From: Euperipatoides rowelli
Taxonomy: Eukaryota > Onychophora > Udeonychophora > Euonychophora > Peripatopsidae
Length of the DNA: 11,251 nucleotides
Strand: one strand, 5' to 3'
Assembly (NCBI GenBank): GCA_003024985.2
Contig: PXIH01S0036000.1
The notes beneath the pieces are model-generated. The model was not told where the DNA came from. It saw nothing but the letters and a program-made list of their open reading frames with translations, and searched no databases. The position numbers were made by a program, and so were the translations under genes. This document shows positions 1 to 8,575 of the stretch, in pieces (the stretch's first letter is position 1; the number at the start of each line of letters is the position of its first letter).

Positions 1-174
1 TTTTTTTTTAAACTTTTCATTTCCTTCGGTTCAAAGAGAAAATCTTCGGGTAGCCTAACTACCAGACTACGGCACTTTTTCCATACCTGCTTTTTTCCTC
101 CTATATTTTAATAATTACTTGAAAGAAAAAGTAGGAGAAAAAAATCTGATCACTTGGAGTAAACTGTCAAATCT

Positions 175-245
175 TTCCATGGTGATTTGAAATATCTTTG
201 CCTGTCACGATGTAGACCGGGTTCAATTCCTTATCAGGGAGCCAA
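175..245 (+). mobile_element. Possible tRNA-derived SINE head (degraded)
   Basis: GGTTCAATTCC at 220-230 is one base from the RNA polymerase III B-box consensus GGTTCRANTCC. It is preceded by TTTGCCTGTCACGATGTAGACC, a layout like the tRNA-related heads of many animal SINEs. A very degraded A-box-like stretch (TGGTGATTTGA, about 179-190) sits about 40 bases upstream, a normal A-to-B spacing. No cloverleaf can be folded, so it is not a working tRNA. The 3' limit of the element and target-site duplications were not recognised. It may be chance. Confidence 0.35.
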
Positions 246-613
246 TATATACCGATTGATATCCTCTCATTATACAATAAAGGATGATGTAAAGCAGTGG
301 TAAATATATAAAGAGCTGGAACACTGTGTTTTAAATCTAATAGTTCTTTTATTCAGGTCATAGCATAAATTACTGTTTATAAATATTCCTAGTCAGCGGC
401 TTTGCTGAATTTGGCAAATAAATAAAACAAATCCTAGGAGGTCTGAACATGAAGGGCTGACTTGAGCCCTGACGGAAGAAACATAACAGATAATTAGAGC
501 ATGGATTACCTGAAGCCACCCCTGCAGATAAAGACAAATCATTATTTTTTACAGATGCCTTATGGCAAAAATAAAGTGCTCATGCTGTTAAAATTTAAAT
601 AAATTAGCATTGT

Positions 614-730
614 CTCATGTGTTTAGAGAGAGAGAGAGAGAGAGAGGCTAATTTATGATATGTTTACCAGCAATAGCTAATTAGTTAAAGAAAGCAAGTC
701 AAACTAATTAAAACTCTCCAAACACATGAG
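614..730. repeat. Foldback with (AG)n microsatellite and nested inverted repeats
   Basis: CTCATGTGTTT at 614-624 is exactly complementary to AAACACATGAG at 720-730. Pairing continues inwards through the AG run with one mismatch, giving about 17 of 18 paired bases. A second inverted pair, TAATTAGTT (678-686) with AACTAATTA (702-710), lies inside. The outer flanks (GCATTG, CAAATGC) also look partly complementary. The nested symmetry suggests a short MITE-like foldback, with the AG tract at 625-646 having grown within one arm. No transposase or clear target duplication is seen. Confidence 0.5.
625..646. repeat. (AG)11 microsatellite
   Basis: An uninterrupted AG dinucleotide run of about 22 bases, inside the left arm of the foldback described for this region. 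It is likely to be length-polymorphic. Confidence 0.95.
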
Positions 731-935
731 CAAATGCATACAATAAAATAATAAATTATATACCTCCCAAATCATCACAATATTCAGTATACTGTAGTTT
801 TTTTTAAAAAAAAATTTGATTTACTTTGTCAAAATCTAACTTTTTTTTTTATCCAATTGCAAGGCAGAAAACCTTACAATGTCAAAATTAGGAGCGGGGG
901 TGGTGGGTCATCTTACAGTGGGATCAGGGGAAATA

Positions 936-949
936 CCCCCCCCCCCCCC
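936..949. repeat. C14 homopolymer run next to an A run
   Basis: Fourteen consecutive C are followed by six A, in an otherwise AT-rich setting. The preceding 40 bases are G-rich (GGAGCGGGGGTGGTGGG). The length may be uncertain because such runs are prone to sequencing error. Confidence 0.9.
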
Positions 950-1109
950 AAAAAACGAAATACAGTATGATCCGAGTTAACGAAATATGTAATGGCAATA
1001 GGATAAATTTCCTATCACCATCAATTCTGGCATCAGTCCCCACAAAAAAAATGTCCATTTTTACATACCTTTATCTAAATATAGTGATTTATTTATTTCT
1101 GAGCTAAAC

Positions 1110-1235
1110 CATGTTGCATTTTCAGTAAAGTCTAAAACTAGAGATTCATTTTTCTCATAAAATGCAAATATTTACATTTGCATTTTATAATGAATTAAAA
1201 ATAATCAAAAGCAAGTTTTTTCATGATGCAACATG
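1110..1235. repeat. Nested palindromic element (hairpin with outer repeat)
   Basis: ATAAAATGCAAAT (1157-1169) and ATTTGCATTTTAT (1176-1188) form a perfect 13-bp stem with a 6-nt loop. A separate pair, CATGTTGCAT (1110-1119) and ATGCAACATG (1226-1235), is also perfectly complementary. Both pairs share the same symmetry centre, 1172.5, so they probably derive from one longer inverted repeat whose middle arms have diverged. This is typical of an old MITE or foldback element. No coding capacity is seen. Confidence 0.6.
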
Positions 1236-2632
1236 TTTATGTCCTTCTACAAGCATACAGTATATCTCTACTTTAGGTGGCATAGACATACCACATGAAC
1301 AAAAGTGATAAAAAAAAAGGCACCCAAAATTTTTGTGCTTGAGGGAAAGCCCCCAGCAAAGTCTAGGGGCAGACCCTGGTGCAGGAGAAGTAACGCCCAC
1401 TAAATTTTTATTTTTTTATGTAATTCATTTCTTTTCCCACTAACCTCTGCAGCTGTGCTCTATAGTTACAGATATTACACAGTGTAATATACTGTAAATA
1501 TAGAACAAAGGTTTGGCAGTTGAGGTTAGTGCAGCTTACATAAATTTACCCATTTATGTAGGCTGTTTAACAATAATATATAATAATTTTTATTTGAAAA
1601 ATAGCCCAATACTGTTTTATTTATTTATTTATTTAGTACTTGAAATATTAATTAAAAATAATAATATTTTGTGCAGTATTTTAGAAAGAATAGTAAATTA
1701 TAAAATACTCAGAAATAAGTAGATACCATTAATTTATTAAATTCAAAATACCAAGTAAAAATAAAATGTTGCTTTATTTACAATCCCTCCGATTAGTAAT
1801 GAGTCTAATGACATATTTATTAAAACTCGGCACAAGTAAAGCCTTATTGGTCAGTTATACCTTTAATGGAATCTATTAATAGCTATGAAGAAAGGAGTCG
1901 TAGTTAGAGATGAATGTAAAATATATCGGCTGTTTATTTTATTAGCATAAAAATCAGAATCTTTATATTCAATAAAAATTTGTGAATGATGTTTAATTAC
2001 CATTACAACTGCTAACTGTAAATTATTAATGGAGAAGAAAAAAAAAAAGCACAATTTAAGAATTAAATAAGGATCAGAACATTATTTGGAAATAAATAAA
2101 CATGTAATTTAAATAAATAAAAATAAATAAAATAAACTTAGCAAAAGCATTTCATACCGTATGCAATGAAATAGATCTATGCGCATGTTTAGTGTTGCCA
2201 AATCAGCATCTACGACCACTAGATCGTTTCTTTTCTTAAATACAGTATAATGAAAAGGTTTCGGTGATTGTATTATTATTATTATATTATTTTGGCAAGT
2301 GAGCAAATGTGTAGCCAACTGACAGCTCTTAATATTTTAAATGGTGGGATGATCTCAGTTTCATGAAATTCTATGCTTAATTCATAGCAATAATTAGTTT
2401 AAAAGATTGGAATTTAATTTTAAAAAGTGAAAATTATTTTGTAAATTAACTAAAATAATACTAAATTCAAATTTATTAAAATTCGTACTATTATTACATT
2501 AAATCGTATTTCAGTTTGAAATTCGAATGAATACGAAAAAATCGTAACACTTGTTAGCTATGCAATTGTCATAAAATAAAAGTAAATAGTCAATATTTTA
2601 TAAGAAACCTTGTGTTTCTTTAACTAGCTTAC

Positions 2633-2713
2633 CTCTTCTAGTTTCTCCTTAACATTAGTGAACATGTTTTTTAAAACTTGGGAACTTTTAGCAGTTTCAC
2701 TCTCTAAGTCTTG
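2633..2713 (-). CDS. TIMM44: TIMM44 coding exon: ESET / VLK segment
   Basis: This exon has 27 codons, phase 0, an acceptor TTTTATAG and a strong donor GAG|GTAAGC. The peptide begins QDLESETAKSSQVLK and ends VKEKLEE. ESET followed by S.VLK matches the TIM44 block after the A..KY motif in vertebrates (ESETVRTSEVLRKKL). The ending VKEKLEE corresponds to the VKESLHE stretch that leads into the VSKSD region. The next exon, expected to start with a VSKSD-like peptide, was looked for between 1 and 2632 on this strand and not found, so the intron probably runs past the window edge. The segment is helical and charged, with no membrane span. Confidence 0.92.
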
Positions 2714-4708
2714 CTATAAAATATTAAAAAAAAAAATAGAAATAAAATTTTAATAATAATAAAGTAGAAATTTATAATTGTAGAAGTTTTTTTTCTAGAT
2801 TGGAAACATAATATATAGTACATTACAAATCATTCCTTACAAAAAAAAAAATCTTTGAAGTTTTTTTTTTTCAAATAAAATGTTAGTAAAAATATTTACA
2901 AAGTTATGAAGTTTTCATTATTTTTTTTAGTATGTCTACTGAAACACTCTAAGTGGTATTGAAAATCAAATGTATAAAATAAAATCTTAACTACTACTTG
3001 GTCAACTCTAATTGATATGTAAAACAGATGGGCTTAATCAATGTTTAGGCTAGAATCAACTATTTTCTAATCATAAATAAGAATTTTTAGATGTTTTTTT
3101 TTTTTTGTTCATAGATTGCATTATAATATCCTTCAAAACGAAAACATTGATTTGGACCAAGGTTGCTCCATTTGCCAAAAAATCTAGTTAATGAGGTCAA
3201 CCTTGGTATGAAGAAAAATTTGGTGAGGGTGTTGTAATATTGACGGGCCTATTGGATAGTCAATTTGTCCCAAAATGCAAAAATGATTTTGTCTGAAATT
3301 GATAGGAACATTCTAAAGCAGATGTTCTCAACCAGGGTACCACGGTCCTAATCTGGACGGTTGAATGATATTAAGTGGACCGCATGACAGTTAAGGGAAA
3401 CATTTTTCGATCAGGAAATAATATTTTATTGCAGTTGCAATTTTAACTTAAATACACCCAGAATTGTCATCAATTTCAAAATAAATTAATACCGGTATAT
3501 TTATTTATTCCAATCATAAGATTTATTCAATCAAAAGATAATGCTTGTTAATAGAACAGTTATGCTGATCAGCAGTGACACCTGCATTCTAAAAACAGGC
3601 TACATCTTCTATTTACCCAATTTCAAAAAAGTATTGCGGAGAAACAAGATTTCAATGAATCTGATCTGATTTTTGGTTTAATTTATCTGATAAATTTCCT
3701 GAATATCGGAGCTGTGGACTATAATTGGAAATACTTACTGTACATCTGCAAATCCTTTTTTTTTCAGATTTAAATTTCATTAAAAACAAAGTTTATTTTC
3801 GATTAAATAAAATTCATTTTGGCTAATTGCTTTGATTGATGATGACAAAAATTGAACCTACTGTATATTATTTACAAAACAATGGTGGAAAACAATTACA
3901 GTTTTGTACTAAAAATCAGTCGGTACATTGACAACAGAAGGGTATATAAACTATATATACAGTATATATATGCAAAGAAAATAAACTAATTAAAAAAAAA
4001 GATCAAAGTATATTACTAAAGTTCAGAAGATTGTGAATACACGTCAATGCCACCAGGTGTCACAGTAACGATAATTTGTATGCCTATTTTAAACTCTGGT
4101 TAGTGTAATGTGTTTTTTTTTGTTAAATATAACGATGTCCATATTATAATTACTGTATATAATTTGGTCACAGTTCTAAAATGATTGTGCAGTAAATGCG
4201 GATCATATAATTTTTTTTTTTTGTTCAATGAGTATTTTTCTGGATAGCATTATAAAAAAGGTTGAGAAGCCTCTTATAGGGATTGCTAGCAAGATGATGA
4301 GGTAAGGGAAACAAACATTAATGGGAGTTAGGTATAACTATTATGGCTCAACTAATTCCCATACTATTTTGCAAGGTTTGGAGTGTTCAAAACGCCTGCA
4401 TACTGTATATCTTAACTAATCGATTCTGTAATTTAATAAAGGGACAAAAAAAAAAATAATTCTGGTCTTGTACTGGCCAATCAGTTTGTTTAATTAATAT
4501 GTTAAGACTTGAGACAAGAATTAGATACAAATTATATGGAATTTGACAGAAATATGGCCACACTATGGTCACTGTCGCCCACTTTTTCATTCCTCTATTT
4601 TTTCCACACATAATGTATTATTTGTGCTGCCACATTAGCTTTCGCTTGGCACACTCTTTTCTAGCCACTATAATACAGTACTTAATTTATTATCCAACAT
4701 ACACTTAC
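2714..4708 (-). other. TIMM44: TIMM44 intron between the KKF and ESET exons
   Basis: A phase 0 intron of 1995 bp with donor GTAAGT (4708 leftwards) and acceptor TATAG (ending at 2714). About half of it is the hAT-like insertion at 3319-4273; the remainder is AT-rich with many T and A runs. The open frame at 4387-4611 (-) within it has no recognisable similarity and no start context. I do not call it. Confidence 0.85.
3319..4273. mobile_element. hAT-type non-autonomous DNA transposon (about 955 bp)
   Basis: The left end CAGATGTTCTCAACCAGGGT, followed by CCACGGTCC and GGACCGC, closely resembles the CAGTGGTTCTCAACC terminal inverted repeats of Charlie-like hAT elements. The right end at 4260-4273 reads GGTTGAGAAGCCTC, the complement of that terminus with some decay. 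The 8 bases before the left end, TTCTAAAG (3311-3318), fit the hAT target consensus nTCTAGAn. The 8 bases after the right end, TTATAGGG, match at only 5 of 8. No transposase reading frame is present, so this would be an old internally deleted copy. The left end is convincing; the pairing with the right end is less certain. Confidence 0.55.
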
Positions 4709-4786
4709 ATATTTTTGTTTTGCTTTTTGAAATGCTTCTGACTGCTCTAGTTTCTGTGTCTCTTCTTGAAATTTCTTTAAATTTTC
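4709..4786 (-). CDS. TIMM44: TIMM44 coding exon: conserved charged helix
   Basis: This exon has 26 codons, phase 0, an acceptor AAATCCTAG (weak pyrimidine tract) and a donor TAT|GTAAGT. The peptide ENLKKFQEETQKLEQSEA continues to FQKAKQKY. It aligns without gaps to the vertebrate TIM44 segment that follows NKEMK: the KKF core, an acidic and basic stretch, LE.S, then A..KY. The composition is almost wholly Glu, Lys, Gln and Leu, predicting a long helix, probably coiled. In known TIM44 this N-terminal helical part faces the matrix and contacts mtHsp70, Tim23 and Pam16. It follows the NKEMK exon and precedes the ESET exon, exactly as in the family order. Confidence 0.93.
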
Positions 4787-4818
4787 CTAGGATTTAAAGA
4801 ATACAAACATATTTCAAT

Positions 4819-4940
4819 TATACAGTATATACTGTATCAGTATATACATATACACGTACAGTATACTGTATATATAGTCTATATATATATATATACATGT
4901 ATATATATACAGTATATACGATATATATATACAGTATATA
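4819..4940. repeat. AT-rich satellite-like cluster of TACAGTA / TACTGTA and (TA)n
   Basis: Six TACAGTA/TACTGTA heptamers are packed into about 120 bp with TATATA spacers. They include a perfect 16-bp palindrome at 4821-4836 and a perfect 14-bp palindrome at 4857-4870. The tract begins about 33 bp upstream (minus-strand sense) of the acceptor of the KKF exon, near the branch-point region. Confidence 0.85.
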
Positions 4941-5421
4941 CCGATAATAAAAAAAATGGTGCAAGACAATGAGATCAGCATATGCCGATCCATTCACATA
5001 AACTCAGGAATAAACAGATAGATTGCTGGAAAGGCACACGCCAATTCAAAACAAGCAGACAAAAAGAATAAGCAACAGGTAGAGTTCCAGATATCATCTC
5101 CCTAAAGACAAAATTTACAATGCAACTTTAGATTCAACCACCATTATTCTTTTTATTATGAAAGTAGTTTTTCATAAGATATTCAGTATTGTTTGTACTG
5201 TATATAATGCAGGTATATAAAATATATATATGCCACAGTATTGTAACAAATTTATTTCTTTTTATTTGTATTTTTATTGTATTTATTCAGCATGGAAAGG
5301 AAAAACTGATATAAGTTCACTCATTATTCACTTAATGTGACATTTACTATTTTATAATAAATGTTGTATCATAATTGATCAATCATGAGATTGTAAATGA
5401 TGCAAGAAACATTCAACTTCC

Positions 5422-5435
5422 TTTGCATATGCAAA
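5422..5435. repeat. Perfect 14-bp palindrome TTTGCATATGCAAA
   Basis: The sequence reads the same on both strands and contains two overlapping octamer-like half sites (TTTGCAT / ATGCAAA), the sort bound by POU-domain factors. A related TTTTGCATATGTGC follows at about 5464-5477. It could be a regulatory site inside the intron, but the AT-rich background makes chance palindromes easier. Function is inference only. Confidence 0.4.
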
Positions 5436-5657
5436 TCAATGCTAATTTATTCATATTGCTTATTTTGCATATGTGCACATTAATTATTAAATTATGTTGC
5501 ACACAGCTTTAATTGTCTCACTTGCTTGGAGCAGCTCTTGCTACTGCCAACATGTATTTATTTTTTATTTAGGCTTTATGTGGATGGTCTGGCAGGTCAG
5601 CCTGAAGCAATACGACACCTCCAAAGCTCCACATCTCTCTTTGTAACAGGATTTATG

Positions 5658-5754
5658 TTTTATGACTAGTGTCGGTGTAACTCTTCTGCATGGATTAGGC
5701 TAATCCAGCAACAGCCAATAGCTAAAATAAACCGTGCAGAAACTAGTCGTAAAA
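5658..5754. repeat. Imperfect foldback of about 97 bp
   Basis: TTTTATGACTAGT (5658-5670) pairs with ACTAGTCGTAAAA (5742-5754) at 12 of 13 positions. TTCTGCATGG (5684-5693) pairs with CCGTGCAGAA (5732-5741) at 9 of 10. A 13-nt stretch (5671-5683) is present in the left arm only. A near-palindrome GGATTAGGCTAATCC (5692-5706) lies at the start of the loop. It is probably a MITE remnant. The bulge is too large for a typical microRNA precursor. Confidence 0.55.
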
Positions 5755-6298
5755 CTCGGAAAATAAGTTTAATGATTTGTACTCTAATACATGCTTATTG
5801 TTTGAATTATTTGGATAAGGGGATAATTATGGATTCACTTAATTGGGTTAGTGTTAAAGATTAGACTGTAAAATAATAAGAAATTTTTCTAAATTAATTT
5901 CGGACACTAAACCCAAGATTACCTTTTATTGATTTTAATTTTAAATTAAATTATAGATTTGACATTGAAAAGATATGGAAACGTTTTATTCTTAAATAAC
6001 CATCAGTTCAGTTTTTGATTTAGTTTAAAATTTCCCGATTTAGTCAGATCAGGATTTTTCTTGATTTGAAACATTCCTAATAAATGTGAAGTTAAATTTA
6101 AAAATAATTAAGTCACTAGAGTTATTGAAAAATGCAACAAGCAACAAGTTACTTTTTATCTATAAAATGGAGAAATAACATTAACATTGAACGGTAATTA
6201 TTTGTCAATTTTATTTTTCATTTTATATTTTAATGAGCCAAGCTGCTGTGATTATTATACAATAAATAAATAATATCAGAAAAATCGAACACAAGATA

Positions 6299-6312
6299 TA
6301 CAGTATACTGTA
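6299..6312. repeat. Palindrome TACAGTATACTGTA forming an intron 5' end
   Basis: This perfect 14-bp palindrome is identical to the copy at 4857-4870. On the minus strand its first bases complete the donor GTACAG directly after the NKEMK exon (last exon base 6314), so the repeat supplies most of the 5' splice site. Confidence 0.85.
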
Positions 6313-6313
6313 C

Positions 6314-6403
6314 CTTCATTTCTTTGTTGCGGACCATTTCTTGCCTGATGTTTTCGACCACTTGGCTGAAGAAATTCTTGGGGCGACCAGAATAGTGCCT
6401 TAG
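6314..6403 (-). CDS. TIMM44: TIMM44 coding exon: processing site and start of mature protein
   Basis: This exon has 30 codons, phase 0 at both ends, an acceptor ATCTTTCAG and a donor AAG|GTACAG. The peptide starts LRHYSGRPKNFFSQ and ends in VRNKEMK. NKEMK is a strongly conserved TIM44 block that continues into the next exon as NKEMKENLKKF. RHY/S near the exon start fits the R-3 type mitochondrial processing motif (R-x-Y before S or A), so the mature protein probably begins around the Ser. The FF...NI.QE pattern matches the FLSGLLDNVKQE stretch just before NKEMK in vertebrate TIM44. The donor is formed by the end of a perfect 14-bp palindrome at 6299-6312. Identification as TIM44 is strong; the cleavage site is inference. 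Confidence 0.92.
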
Positions 6404-6804
6404 CTGAAAGATTGTAATTTATTAAAATTAAACAATAGCTAAAATTGTAAGGAAATAAAATAAATCTATTGGAATTAATTTTTCCCCTTAGTAATTCTTT
6501 TTCTCCTAGCTAATAACCAAATTAAAAGAATCAAAGAAAATTATATTTAAAAACATACTATATAACTTATTCCTTGCATATTTTTAATTTAAGAAAAATA
6601 AATTCATACATTCTAAGATTGTTTTATAAGAATTCTTATGAAACCACACTGTGAAATCATAGATAAATGGGTCAGAGTGTAAAATACTGAGTTTAGTTGG
6701 ACATTTAATGTGTTCAGATTTTACAAATAAATCAGAGCTTATCCTTTGAGATGAGTACAGATACACTTTAAATAGTTAATAATGTTAAAAAACAAATAGC
6801 TCAC

Positions 6805-7244
6805 ACTTTATGTGTAGTTAATAGACTGTATCTTGTCAGTAAATGCTTTTAAACAGTGAGTGTAAGGAAATAATTCTTTATAGCAAGTTTATCATATAAA
6901 ATATGTCAATGGCATAACTACACAATTAAATATAAATAGTCACTTATTGCAAGTACTAATAATCATCTTAGTATTATGAAATCCTAACAATAAAATTATT
7001 TTTTTTAATGACATATAAAACCCATGGCTTAGTATGTGGAAGAAAGACGAGGTCTATCAGAGCTGGATAAATGTGGATAATTTAGCTTCCAAATGAACGT
7101 GGTAGAAATCAAGATGTTCAGTAAGGCTTTGAATAGGTTGTGGCTTGGGTAAAAAGCATTGGCTTGGATTCAGCCTTGGTATGTATCATTGGTTCTCGGG
7201 ATCTAAATGTTTGTTCACTTCTGACGACTTTATGTGTAGTTAAT
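6805..7244 (+). repeat. 18-bp direct repeat pair
   Basis: ACTTTATGTGTAGTTAAT occurs at 6805-6822 and again at 7227-7244, identical in both. The sequence just outside differs (TCAC/AGAC against GACG/GAAT). It may mark a small duplication or the edges of an old insertion of about 420 bp, which would cover the less AT-rich patch. No element was recognised between them. Confidence 0.6.
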
Positions 7245-7520
7245 GAATGAGACTTAGATAACATCCTTACTGAGTTGTGGAAACATTTGGGCAAATTAAA
7301 TATGCCTGGCTTGTATTGACCTTTAAAAAGATATGGATGTTTGTAAGATGACAGACTCATGGAGATTAAGCAGCCTGGTCCCTATAAAAGCAAGTTTCCC
7401 ACTCTCCCCCTACTGTTTGCAAAAATGAGTGAAACTTAAAAAAACAAAAGTAATTGCAATCCAAGGTCCCCATAAAGCATGACAAATCCGACTCTGTAAA
7501 GAGCTTTGAGGAACCCTCAT

Positions 7521-7532
7521 GGGGGGGGGGGG
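7521..7532. repeat. G12 homopolymer run
   Basis: Twelve consecutive G in an AT-rich intron; on the minus transcript this is a C12 run. The exact length is uncertain for any sequencing method. Confidence 0.9.
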
Positions 7533-7692
7533 AGTACTGAATTTTATAAAAACTAAAATAGCAAATAACCTATGCTACATAACCCAATAAAAATAAAACT
7601 CACTAAAATTATTAGTGCACTCTACCATAACTGTTAACTAAATTTGCAACAATTTTATTAGGCTACTAATAGTGATTAAAAAAACACAGCAA

Positions 7693-7920
7693 CAACTATA
7701 GGGATAGATTAGCCAATACTTACGTGTATTGAATAATTCTTATACAACTAACAACTAATCAATTCTCAGATCAACGAATCCTCTAGTGTATTTACTACTA
7801 TTCAGATTACTAACTAGTTAGGTCCCAGATCAGCGAATGCTCTAGTCTATTGCTATTCAAATTACCAACTATCAGGCCCCAGATCAGCCAATGCTTAAAA
7901 GTATTGAAGACTACAATTCC
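7693..7920 (+). repeat. Degenerate tandem repeat, four units of about 59 bp
   Basis: Units begin with CAACTA-like starts near 7693, 7752, 7811 and 7866. The shared core is AACTA..(15-20 nt)..AGATCAGCGAATGCTCTAGT, then TATTG or TATT, an ATTCA-like stretch and TTAC. The second and third units are the most alike and the first and fourth more diverged. Spacing is about 59, 59 and 55 bases. It is an old minisatellite with no coding capacity; a still weaker unit may precede it near 7636. Confidence 0.7.
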
Positions 7921-8575
7921 GATTTCATGCTAATGACACCTATTTTCACAAGCCTTACCAAATTCATTATATAATTGTTAAAAAAAAAGAAAAAGATAAT
8001 TTTGAAAGCACCATAAATGTAAACAGTGTTTAAAAAAAAAAAGGAGAGACTAGAATACTATCAATGAATTAGTTACAATTGGGTTCTTTTGTACAATTCC
8101 AGCACATTTGTAGACAGTAAAAGAAAATTTAGAAAGCTGACTCTACCGTAAACTATGATACAAGACCACTTAAACAGTTATTGAAATGATTTAAAAAAAG
8201 TTTTTATGATTAAACAACTTCCAACACAATTAATAAAAATGTTTAATTTTTTTTCTCTGTTTTCTAAATAAGTAGACTATTGTAGAGTGTTAGACACCTT
8301 TTAATTTCTCACATAAGCAGCACTAAATTCAACAGAAAATGAGAATAGAATTAGCGCGCTTATATCCCCCTAAATGGCTAAATATCTTGCCAAAGCTTTG
8401 AACTGGGCTAAACTGGTGATGACCCAAAATTGCATTAGTGATGAATGAGGCAGGGGGGCATAAACACATATTAAGGGCATCAAATAACTAAGATAAAGCT
8501 TGTTAAATATAATTAATCTATTTATTTTTAGAGAACAAGCAAAGCAAAATAATTTTTTTTAAAGAAAATATTTAC

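Larger units (their letters stand above)
1..2632 (-). other. TIMM44 intron following the ESET exon (partial) or flank
   Basis: This stretch starts with a clear donor (GTAAGC, read leftwards from 2632) and then shows no exon that continues the TIM44 frame. Small open frames at 1513-1722 (+), 1863-2054 (-) and 2109-2318 (-) are AT-driven, of low-complexity composition and without splice or start context, so they are not called genes. It holds the repeats listed separately: a possible SINE head, an (AG)n tract in a foldback, a C14 run and a nested palindrome. Between about 1750 and 2600 I see only AT-rich simple sequence. Confidence 0.6.
4787..6313 (-). other. TIMM44: TIMM44 intron between the NKEMK and KKF exons
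   Basis: A phase 0 intron of 1527 bp, donor GTACAG (6313 leftwards) and acceptor CCTAG (ending at 4787). It contains the TACAGTA/TATA cluster near its 3' end, a 14-bp palindrome at 5422-5435 and a foldback at 5658-5754. A less AT-rich patch around 5520-5640 has a short open plus-strand stretch of about 31 codons ending at a TAG near 5670. It has no match I recognise. Nothing else stands out. Confidence 0.85.
6404..8575 (-). other. TIMM44: TIMM44 intron between the presequence and NKEMK exons
   Basis: A phase 0 intron of 2172 bp with donor GTAAAT (8575 leftwards) and acceptor TTTCAG (ending at 6404). It contains an 18-bp direct repeat, a G12 run and a degenerate tandem repeat. The open frame 7118-7360 (-), 80 codons, lies in a less AT-rich patch but lacks splice or frame links to TIM44 and resembles nothing I recognise. 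I leave it uncalled. The open frame 6584-6766 (-) is likewise unsupported. Confidence 0.8.

Noticed and set aside
465-540. Possible minus-strand exon after TTTCTTCCGTCAG near 470
   Set aside because: The acceptor looks good, but the downstream frame meets a stop after about 11 codons and does not resemble the expected VSKSD-like TIM44 continuation.
1513-2318. Small open frames at 1513-1722 (+), 1863-2054 (-) and 2109-2318 (-)
   Set aside because: Their composition follows the AT-rich background (runs of Ile, Phe, Asn, Leu) and there is no gene context. Such lengths are expected by chance here.
4387-4611. 74-codon minus-strand open frame
   Set aside because: It lies in an intron, has no similarity to known families, and its Met has no support as a start.
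5658-5754. Hairpin considered as a microRNA precursor
   Set aside because: A 13-nt one-sided bulge and short stems do not fit a Dicer substrate; a foldback transposon remnant is likelier.
6584-6766. 60-codon minus-strand open frame
   Set aside because: Intronic, with no recognisable motif or splice signal.
7118-7360. 80-codon minus-strand open frame inside a TIMM44 intron
   Set aside because: It has no recognisable family, no flanking splice sites that keep the TIM44 frame, and the adjacent exons already join perfectly in phase 0 without it.
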